This document shows positions 1 through 6,587 of a DNA stretch of 12,255 nt, one piece after another. The stretch covers positions 1 to 12,255 of the forward strand of contig CAZOIM010000117.1 in the NCBI GenBank assembly GCA_964579855.1, written 5' to 3'. Each line of letters starts with the position of its first letter. The first letter of the stretch is position 1. This DNA is from JADGQA01 sp964579855. Lineage in GTDB: Bacteria; Bacteroidota; Ignavibacteria; UBA10030. The translations under genes and the position numbers were made by a program. The notes under the pieces were generated by a model. It searched no databases. It had not been told where the DNA came from and was given only the letters and a program-made list of their open reading frames with translations.

Positions 1-1414
1 CACCATCAAAGTTACTCACTTCGATCCCGCGAGTGAAGTAAGGTTCTTTCATCATATCCCACGTCAAATCAAAGTCTTCAATCTGAAGGTCCTTTACGTA
101 TTGGGCATAGAATCCTGGTATGTCGTGCTTGAAGATCGTGAGCTTTGGATCCAGGACCGGGCGTAGATCGAAGTTACCGCCGGCGATGGTGTTAAGCTTA
201 CTTTCTTTCATTTGGAGTGTCACGTTATCAAAGGAAATACCCTCGATCACGCTTTCCGGCGTGCCAAACACAACGATACCTGACTCTCCTCTGCACAGAA
301 TATTTTGAAATTTCACGTTGCGGATAGTCCCCGGTTTCACATCCTTCAACAATCTGACAGCGGAGACGTGAATGGGATCTCCTTGCCCCCACCAGTCACC
401 AGTCTGCAACCTTGTCTCGATAATCATGTTCGAAAAGATCAGGTTCTCAATTGAACCCTGATCGCGCGCGAAGATGCCGATCCCTCGGTTCGAATTCGTG
501 ATCGTGATGTTGTTGAACAGATAATTCCGCATCGGGTTCTGATCGAACCCTCCAATACGAATTGCGGCTGAGCGGGACTGCAGTGTGCAGTTATTCACCG
601 TAATGTTCTCCGACGGATGCTTGATGTGCTTATATCCGGGGAGGTCGAAGTGATGATCATATCCTGTTAGCACGATACAATCATCCCCGGTCCGTATGTC
701 ACAGTCCGACATCTCAACGTTGCTGCAAGAAGTGAAATCTATCCCATCGTTATTCGGCACCAGCATATTTCCCCAAATTCTCAATCCGGATATGACCACG
801 CCATCGCAATCTGCCATATGTATTGTCCAGAACGGAGAATCTTTGATCAACGCATCACGCATGGTCACGTTCCTGCAATTGGAGAAGATGATCATTTGGT
901 ACGGACGGTCTTTTGGAACGAGCGGACCGTCCGCGACTCCTTCGTGAACCTCTCTGAAATGTTGCTTCTGTCTTGTCCATGCCGAACCTGCGCTGTCGAT
1001 TTTCTTGGGCTCGTCCAGCACCATGAATAGGTCACCGTTCCCATCGATTGTTCCGAGACCTGTAATCGCGACGTTCTCAGCATCCTGCGTGAAGATAAGG
1101 CCGACCAACTTCCCGTCCAGATAGTAGTCTTTGAGGTTCGGGCTGCCTTTCAGAACCCCGCCACTTTCTAAATGAAGGTTCACGTGACTGCGAAGACGAA
1201 TAGTTCCCGTCAAGAATACTCCGGACGGAACAGAAACCGTTCCGCCCCCACCGAGTGCACACGAATCAATGGCCTTCTGGATTGAAGCAGTGTTCAACAT
1301 TGTTCCGTCAGCGACGGCGCCGAAGTCTTCAATGCTGAAAACAGGACTTTGAGCCTTCGCAGACAGATGAAAAACGAAAAGGAGTACCGTGAGGCTCTGA
1401 ACGAATCTCTTCAT
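1..1414 (-). CDS. GH28 polygalacturonase-like secreted enzyme (3' end cut off by window)
   Basis: This is probably a pectin-chain glycosidase of the GH28 right-handed beta-helix family, acting outside the cytoplasm. I chose the ATG at 1414, which begins a clear signal peptide (MKRFVQSLTVLLFVFHLSAKAQ). The 471 visible codons have no stop before the window edge. The mature part opens with FSIEDFGAVADG (27-38), the usual start of pectinase-type beta helices, and continues as repeated short strand-turn units (for example NVTM, GVVI, NVEM, NITV, NYLF, NLIF). Family catalytic motifs are visible: NNDGID at 221-226 and TGDDC at 242-246, giving candidate acids D223, D244 and D245. The classical GHG histidine motif is replaced by SAAIRIGG (282-289). 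A WWGQGDPI segment (341-348) is of a type I associate with bacterial exo-acting or side-chain-cutting GH28 clades, so classical endo-polygalacturonase activity is not assured. It starts 87 bases after the lipoprotein gene stop and is the last visible gene of the operon. The family is fairly secure; the exact substrate is not. Confidence 0.88.
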   Translation of the reverse strand, partial: MKRFVQSLTVLLFVFHLSAKAQSPVFSIEDFGAVADGTMLNTASIQKAIDSCALGGGGTVSVPSGVFLTGTIRLRSHVNLHLESGGVLKGSPNLKDYYLDGKLVGLIFTQDAENVAITGLGTIDGNGDLFMVLDEPKKIDSAGSAWTRQKQHFREVHEGVADGPLVPKDRPYQMIIFSNCRNVTMRDALIKDSPFWTIHMADCDGVVISGLRIWGNMLVPNNDGIDFTSCSNVEMSDCDIRTGDDCIVLTGYDHHFDLPGYKHIKHPSENITVNNCTLQSRSAAIRIGGFDQNPMRNYLFNNITITNSNRGIGIFARDQGSIENLIFSNMIIETRLQTGDWWGQGDPIHVSAVRLLKDVKPGTIRNVKFQNILCRGESGIVVFGTPESVIEGISFDNVTLQMKESKLNTIAGGNFDLRPVLDPKLTIFKHDIPGFYAQYVKDLQIEDFDLTWDMMKEPYFTRGIEVSNFDG

Positions 1415-1501
1415 GATAAATACCTGGTTAAAATGTGGAAGTCTCCCGTTCATCCTGACACGAGGATTTGAACCCAGATGACCACCTCCGTGTGGAGCAT
1501 C

Positions 1502-2149
1502 TTACTGCGGAAGGTCCATCGGATCATCGGGTTTGTAGCGCTTGTAGATTGTGTAGTTGGATCCAATCCGAATCGGACGTGAGAAATCGTCTATGCCAAG
1601 TCGTCGTACCTGATCTCTTACGTGCTTGGGATATCTCGCGATGTCCACTGCGCCGATGAATCTGCCGATCGGATTCGACGCCCCTTGAGCTGTTTGCTTG
1701 ATAAGAGTATCGAAGTCAGAACCATTCTGCAGAAGTGCATAGAGTGAATCTGCCATCTGTTGGGAGTTGGCGTTCAGTTCACCAAGGGTCAACACCGTCG
1801 GCTCTTGCACCTGAAGAATAATGGTGTTTCGAATCCAGCGACCCGCTTGCGCATTATCAAGTTTGTCCGTGGCGAATTGCCATTGCTTCATTGAGTCAAT
1901 CGCAGCGTGGTCCCAATCGGGATCGCCGCTCGATCCCAGAAACCTGACTTCCGTCACCGACCCGTTCCCCATGACGTGGAAGAGAACTTTGAGTTTGAGG
2001 CCATTTGTGGGAAAATTGGCAGCAACAATAGGTAGTGATGTCATGGTGACGAGTTCCGGTTGATCCGAGGGTGGCTCTGCAACCTGGGTTGTCGCGCAAC
2101 CGGCAAGAATTAGTGATACAATGAACGAGGAAATGATTAGGGATTTCAT
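1502..2149 (-). CDS. Lipoprotein with TonB C-terminal-like domain and parvulin-like domain
   Basis: This is a 215-residue predicted lipoprotein whose role is not known. The start at 2149 is preferred over an in-frame ATG at 2227: it has a strong AAGGAG site five bases upstream and begins directly with a signal peptide (MKSLIISSFIVSLILAGC) whose LAGC lipobox ends at C18. Residues about 50-115 (LKVLFHVMGNGSVTEVRFLG, then DHAAIDSMKQWQF) match the pattern of the TonB C-terminal fold, including the conserved alanine helix and the W-x-F strand. Residues about 120-205 resemble a PpiC/parvulin prolyl-isomerase domain (MADSLYALLQNGSDFDTLI, GRFIGAVD, then FSRPIRIGSNYTIYKR). Histidines expected in the first and last strands of active parvulins are absent, so this half may bind without catalysing. 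There is no proline-rich spanner or N-terminal membrane helix as in true TonB. It lies between the GH5-CBM gene and the GH28 gene, spaced 87 bases from each. The lipoprotein call is strong, the TonB-like domain likely, the parvulin likeness moderate. Confidence 0.8.
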   Translation of the reverse strand: MKSLIISSFIVSLILAGCATTQVAEPPSDQPELVTMTSLPIVAANFPTNGLKLKVLFHVMGNGSVTEVRFLGSSGDPDWDHAAIDSMKQWQFATDKLDNAQAGRWIRNTIILQVQEPTVLTLGELNANSQQMADSLYALLQNGSDFDTLIKQTAQGASNPIGRFIGAVDIARYPKHVRDQVRRLGIDDFSRPIRIGSNYTIYKRYKPDDPMDLPQ

Positions 2150-2154
2150 AGCAG

Positions 2155-2160
2155 CTCCTT
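2155..2160 (-). promoter_or_regulatory. Shine-Dalgarno site that fixes the lipoprotein start
   Basis: AAGGAG reads on the minus strand five bases before the ATG at 2149. An ATG 26 codons upstream (2227) would add a charged leader in front of the lipoprotein signal peptide, so this site decides the start. Confidence 0.75.
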
Positions 2161-2236
2161 GTATTCTTAGATTTGGATAGATTCCCATCCACCTCAGCCC
2201 GACGTTGGAGCGTCTTACGATGATCAATTCTTACCG

Positions 2237-4337
2237 CTATTTCAAGAGCAACAGTCTCTTCGTCTGCACATATGATCCGGCTTCAATCCGGTAAAAATAC
2301 ACGCCGCTCGCCAACTTNNNNNNNNNNNNNNNNNNNNNNNNNNNNNNNNNNNNNNNNNNNNNNNNNNNNNNNNNNNNNNNNNNNNNNNNNNNNNNNNNNN
2401 NNNNNNNNNNNNNNNNNAGTGGGGACAGTAAGGTAGTCAAGATCCATCCAACCCCACGATAGCTGCATCTGAATCGTGTTTTGCCCTGCAACAAGAGGCA
2501 CGGTGATTCCGGTTTCGTACCACGTCGTCAAGGAAGCACCGCTAAAAATCAGCGCCACACCAGGAGCTCCGTTGACAATGATGAGTTGGGTTTTCGGACT
2601 GGCATATTCCAGCCTGAAGCCAAATGCGATGGGGTAATTCCCCGCCGGAGCCACATTCGTAAACGTCCAGCTAATTATTGTGTTAGGATCATTTGTCTTG
2701 ATATTGAGATAGGAACCTCCGCTCGATCCGGCACCGCTTGCCACAAGGATGTTTCCCAAATCTCCCTGGCGCAGAGTTCCTTCGGCTTCCAGTCTTGACA
2801 TTGGGGGCAAGCCGAATGAAAGTTGCACGACATTGGAAAACCCTTCGTGGCCGTGATTGTTTGTTGCGACAGCCTTCAAGGAGTATTGTCCGGATGATAT
2901 ATTCTTCCACGTAAATGTGAAATAGCTGGTGTCTGCGACTACGGAATCTGCCGATAATACCGATCCGATTTTCTGTGTATCGGCAATGAAGAACTCAACG
3001 GAATCGATCGCAAGAGTATCAATAACCTTCACGCGAATCGTCATTTGTGTGCTGTCTGGGAATGAAGAGCTGGTCAACGGACTGGTAATGGTCACCGTTG
3101 GCCAATCTGCTGCGATCCCGAGGACGTCGACATCACTCCTGTAGTTGTTCCACATAAATTGTATCGCTGCCAGCATATCTGCGTGCGTCGTAATCCCGAC
3201 ATCTGTCCATGACCAAGCAAGCGCGCCGGCGTAATTGTTTGCGTACAATATTGCGAAAAGACTCTGCTTCGAATAAGAAGTATAGGCGCTGGTAAAGTCA
3301 GTTATACCAAATTCAGCGACAACAATAGGTTTGTCGAGTCCCCAAGTGGCTGCGGCGTTATGAAACGGCGACAACGAAGTACCACCCCACGTGTAGTAAT
3401 GCACTTCATAAAAATCAAGCGTTCCGAGCGAATCTCCGCCCGCCGCTTTTAGACGATCGTCCCTATAATAGTTCGAAGTCGGTCCATCTGCGACACGCTG
3501 TAAATAGTGACGGAATTCGTCGGGGCTGAGCGACAGTCGATTCCTCCGATTAAATTCATCCCTCATTGCCTGTTCTTCTGCGAGACTATTTTTTGCGAGG
3601 CCTGGACTTACACTGGCAGGGAAGGTGGCAATGTCAGAAAGGCTCTTGAAACTCCACGCCCCATTGGTGACTTTTGCTGAAGGATCCGTTCGATGTATTG
3701 CCCCGGCACACAGATTTACGAATCTTTGAATCGTCGCCATCGTGACGTGTTGATCAGTCCCGTAGAAGTACCAATAATTACTCATTCCTTCTGGTTCATT
3801 GAAAATTTCCCAGGCAAGTATGCCGGGATGCCCTTTGAGCGAATCAACCATCGGAATGAGACAGTTCTTTATGTATGCGCTTATGAATGCGGTATCATTG
3901 AGAAGCTTCAAATTGCGATTCACGACGGTCGCGCTGTTGGTGGACCGTAACATGTCGAAGGACCAAAGACAAAGGTTCAAGCCGATTTCTCGTTCCCACG
4001 CGAGGTTCAGAGCGTGCTTCAAGTTGGGGATCGTATTGGCTCCGGGACCTATAACAAGACCTGTGTCGTTAAACTGCGGAGTGCTTGCCCCATTCGTGTG
4101 CAGCCACCACCGCATGGCATTTCCACCGCTGTTGTGGATTTGCAGCAGAATGTCCGCGAATGAAGCGTAGTCGACGGTACCTGGTCCGATATCGTTGGCG
4201 AAACTCATCCACGCCAGGTTCCCGCCGCTAAGGAACAGCTGTTGATTGTTGTACGGTACCCGCGTGTTTTGGGCTGAGGATGTGACAGAAAGAAATCCAA
4301 ACAGGCTAACGAAGGCTACAATCTTTCTCAAGCGCAT
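2237..4337 (-). CDS. Secreted GH5-family endo-hydrolase with Ig-like, carbohydrate-binding-like and sorting domains; interrupted by assembly gap
   Basis: This is a multidomain secreted enzyme of the GH5-type TIM-barrel clan, likely cutting beta-1,4-mannan or beta-glucan chains. The ATG at 4337 follows a strong GGGAGGA site and starts a signal peptide (about residues 1-22). Residues about 30-410 form the catalytic barrel: NEP at 180-182 (E181 acid/base) in WEIFNEPEG, the HYY motif near 313, and the nucleophile candidate E342 in VVAEFG. Residues about 412-510 look like a bacterial Ig-like domain (PTVTITSP). Residues about 515-638 begin with RLEAEG and end with WMDLDYLTV, the pattern of CBM6/CBM35-type modules. 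A run of N follows residue 640. Beyond it the last 26 residues (KLASGVYFYRI to KRLLLLK) are the end of a type IX-style C-terminal sorting domain. Reading straight through 100 N shifts the frame, but both flanks break exactly between codons, so the real gap should be a multiple of three. Mannanase is my favoured activity, with low certainty; the GH5-type catalytic fold is well supported. Confidence 0.87.
2318..2417. other. Assembly gap of 100 N
   Basis: Exactly 100 unknown bases, the usual placeholder for a gap of unestimated length. It removes the linker and most of the C-terminal sorting domain of the GH5-CBM enzyme. From the size of the intact sorting domain of the GH9 gene (roughly 80 residues with its YPNPFNP start), the missing stretch is probably longer than 100 bases. 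Confidence 0.99.
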
Positions 4338-4340
4338 AAT

Positions 4341-4347
4341 TCCTCCC
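4341..4347 (-). promoter_or_regulatory. Strong Shine-Dalgarno site of the GH5-CBM gene
   Basis: GGGAGGA reads on the minus strand three bases before the ATG at 4337. It is the strongest ribosome-binding site in the window and supports that start, which also begins the signal peptide. Confidence 0.7.
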
Positions 4348-4412
4348 TGACAACTACAGACTGCAATGTGAATTTACGATTCTCGAGGCAGATAAACGAA
4401 CATCCCTTTGTG

Positions 4413-6551
4413 TCAGTTTACCAATACAATATCCGTGGTCAAACGTATATCTTTTAACGACGACCCGACAAGCAGAGTGAATTTCCCTTTTTCCGCAGTC
4501 CATTGTTTTGCGACGGGATTCCAGAACGCGAAATCGAGGTTGTGCAGATCGAACGTCACGGTTTTCTTTTCACCGGGTTTGAGTTCGACTCTCCTGAATC
4601 CTTTGAGTTCCTTGTTTGGCCGGGGTACTGAACTGTGATCATCGTGAACATAGAGCTGAACGATCTCCGATCCGCTTCGTTGGCCAACATTTTTGATCGT
4701 GATCGTTACCCCAAGAACATCCTTGTTGTCGATGACAGGCTTGGTAACTTCCAGATTACTGTATTCGAATTTGGTATACGACAAACCGTGTCCGAACCAA
4801 TAGAGTGGCTCGATGTTCTTTTTCTCATACCATCGGTAACCGACGAAGATGCCTTCTGTATAGTTGATGTCAAACATCGGATGAGCTTTTTCTTCCTTAT
4901 CATTCCAACCCGTGTAGAGATCTTCGCCCTTGGGAAGGTATCCGAATCCTGGAGAATCCTTGAAGTCTTTTTCGATCGTGATCGGGAGTTTCCCCGAAGG
5001 GTTGGTTTTTCCCGAGATGATCTCAGCCAAGGCCTGATTGCCTGTCTGTCCTCCATACCACGCATACAGGATGGCTTTTGCCTTGTCGTTCCAGTCTGTC
5101 ATGCGAATACCGCTGCCCGATGTGATGATGACGACGGTATTCGGGTTTCCAGCGACACATTTGCTGACCAGTCGCTCCTGGTCTTCGGGGAGTGCGAACG
5201 GACGGTCCCAACCCTCGCTGTCACTTGTGCCGATGTTGCACAAGATAACCTGAGATGACTTGATCTGTTCTGCAGTGGGATTCTTCACAAACATCACACG
5301 TTCACCGAATTCTTTTTTCAGCTCATTGAGCATCAGTCGCACATTGAATCCCTTCACGGTCGCGGATCCTCCTCCCATCGCCAGTGTATCCACATATTTT
5401 CCGGTCAGGAGGATAGTCTTGACTTCTGGTCTGATAGGCAAGAGGCTTCCTTCATTCTTCAGCAGTACAATTCCTTCAAGGGCAGTTTGCAGAGCAACGG
5501 ATTCGTGCTCGTCAAAATTAACCTCGCCAGCAGAGTTTGCCGTTCGTTCGTCGAATTTCATCGCAAAGTAGGTCCGGAGTATGCTCTTCGCCATTCTGTT
5601 AATGTCTTCAACCTTCACGTTCCCTTGGGATACAAGGGTATGGGCATCTTTTAATGCGATTGCGAGAGGCATTTCCAAATCCTGCCCGGACCCGGCCAAC
5701 TTTTCACCGTCATAAACAGACCACCAGTCCGTCATGACGAGCCACTTGAAGTCCAACTGGTTCCTCAAAATATTGTTGATGACATATTCGCTTTGACCGC
5801 ACCATTCACCATTGAGTTGATTGTAGGAAGTCATGACGGCTTTCGCTCCGGCATCGATGCCCGCCTTGAACGGCGGAAGATAAATTTCGTGGAGCGCTCT
5901 CTCATCGACCACGGAGTTACTTCTTCTGCGATAATAGTCTGTGTTATTTGCCACGAAGTGTTTCAACGTGGCGATGGTCCCCGTGCTCTGGACCCCTTTG
6001 ACGTATTCTTCAATGATCCTCGCTCGGAGATACGGATCTTCACCAAAATATTCGAAATTCCGGCCGCATTGTGAAATCCGATACTCATTCATCCCGGGAC
6101 CAAGCAGAATTCCGATGTTGCCCGCCCTGCATTCTTCGCCAACCGCTTCCGCATAGTGGAATGCGAGTTCAGGATTCCACGTCGAAGCCAGGGCAATCGG
6201 GCAGGGGAAGGCCGTTGATTGTTTGAGCTGATGGTTTGCCAGGTCTTCATCTTTAGAGGTTTCACGGATATGAACACCTTGCGTGGCATCGGACATGGAG
6301 ACTTCGTGGAGATTAAGCCTTGGGACCGCTCTGATGAAGAATGACTTGTCGCCTCCGACATAGGCAAACTTCTCGTCGAGGGTCATTAATGCCAGGACGG
6401 AATCGGCCAACTTGTCGGCTTGTTCGTAAGAGAGTGGCTTAAACTGATTCTTGTTCATATTCTGGGCAATGAGAATGAAACAGAAAGTACATGTGAGCAT
6501 AGTCAACAACAATGATCGTGTGAACATCGTTCTTCCATTCTTAATATTCAT
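4413..6551 (-). CDS. GH3 beta-glucosidase, exported
   Basis: This is a glycoside hydrolase family 3 enzyme that most likely releases glucose from the non-reducing end of cellobiose and short beta-glucans in the periplasm or on the envelope. At 712 residues it has the standard three parts: N-terminal barrel (about 40-330), alpha/beta sandwich (about 350-530) and C-terminal fibronectin-III-like domain (about 600-705, with YVHDDHSSVPRPNKELKGF). There is no PA14 insertion. Substrate-binding motifs are visible: CGRNFEYFGEDP (162-173), KHF (197-199), and MTDWWS, where D275 is the expected nucleophile. E446 in SDSEGWDR is the likely acid/base. A hydrophobic export signal lies at about 9-30. Start choice is uncertain: M1 at 6551 has no clear ribosome site, while the ATG at 6527 (residue 9) has a nearby GGAAG and a cleaner signal peptide. 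It begins 36 bases after the GH94 stop, so the two are almost certainly co-transcribed. Xylosidase or other beta-glycosidase activity cannot be excluded. Confidence 0.93.
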   Translation of the reverse strand: MNIKNGRTMFTRSLLLTMLTCTFCFILIAQNMNKNQFKPLSYEQADKLADSVLALMTLDEKFAYVGGDKSFFIRAVPRLNLHEVSMSDATQGVHIRETSKDEDLANHQLKQSTAFPCPIALASTWNPELAFHYAEAVGEECRAGNIGILLGPGMNEYRISQCGRNFEYFGEDPYLRARIIEEYVKGVQSTGTIATLKHFVANNTDYYRRRSNSVVDERALHEIYLPPFKAGIDAGAKAVMTSYNQLNGEWCGQSEYVINNILRNQLDFKWLVMTDWWSVYDGEKLAGSGQDLEMPLAIALKDAHTLVSQGNVKVEDINRMAKSILRTYFAMKFDERTANSAGEVNFDEHESVALQTALEGIVLLKNEGSLLPIRPEVKTILLTGKYVDTLAMGGGSATVKGFNVRLMLNELKKEFGERVMFVKNPTAEQIKSSQVILCNIGTSDSEGWDRPFALPEDQERLVSKCVAGNPNTVVIITSGSGIRMTDWNDKAKAILYAWYGGQTGNQALAEIISGKTNPSGKLPITIEKDFKDSPGFGYLPKGEDLYTGWNDKEEKAHPMFDINYTEGIFVGYRWYEKKNIEPLYWFGHGLSYTKFEYSNLEVTKPVIDNKDVLGVTITIKNVGQRSGSEIVQLYVHDDHSSVPRPNKELKGFRRVELKPGEKKTVTFDLHNLDFAFWNPVAKQWTAEKGKFTLLVGSSLKDIRLTTDIVLVN

Positions 6552-6587
6552 GAGTGAATTGTGAGTTTCTTTCTCGTGGCGACCGCA

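Noticed and set aside
1446..1500. tRNA-like T-arm sequence (GGTTCAAATCC on the minus strand) after the lipoprotein stop
   Set aside because: The five-base T stem has a mismatch and a wobble, no 7-bp acceptor stem can be formed, there is no CCA end, and a full tRNA would have to overlap the end of the coding region.
1450..1500. 16-codon open frame (starting MLHTEVVIW) between the lipoprotein and GH28 genes, possible leader peptide
   Set aside because: It has no ribosome-binding site, no attenuator-like paired hairpins and no notable codon run; a chance frame in an 87-base spacer.
2283..2317. C-terminal tail VGERRVFLPD obtained by reading straight through the N run
   Set aside because: It is out of frame with the clear sorting-domain ending (LASGVYFYRI...KRLLLLK) and is an artefact of the 100 N placeholder.
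4635..5258. 207-codon open frame on the plus strand opposite the GH3 gene
   Set aside because: It lies wholly antisense to a gene with intact catalytic motifs, shows no recognisable domain, and is explained by codon bias on the opposite strand.
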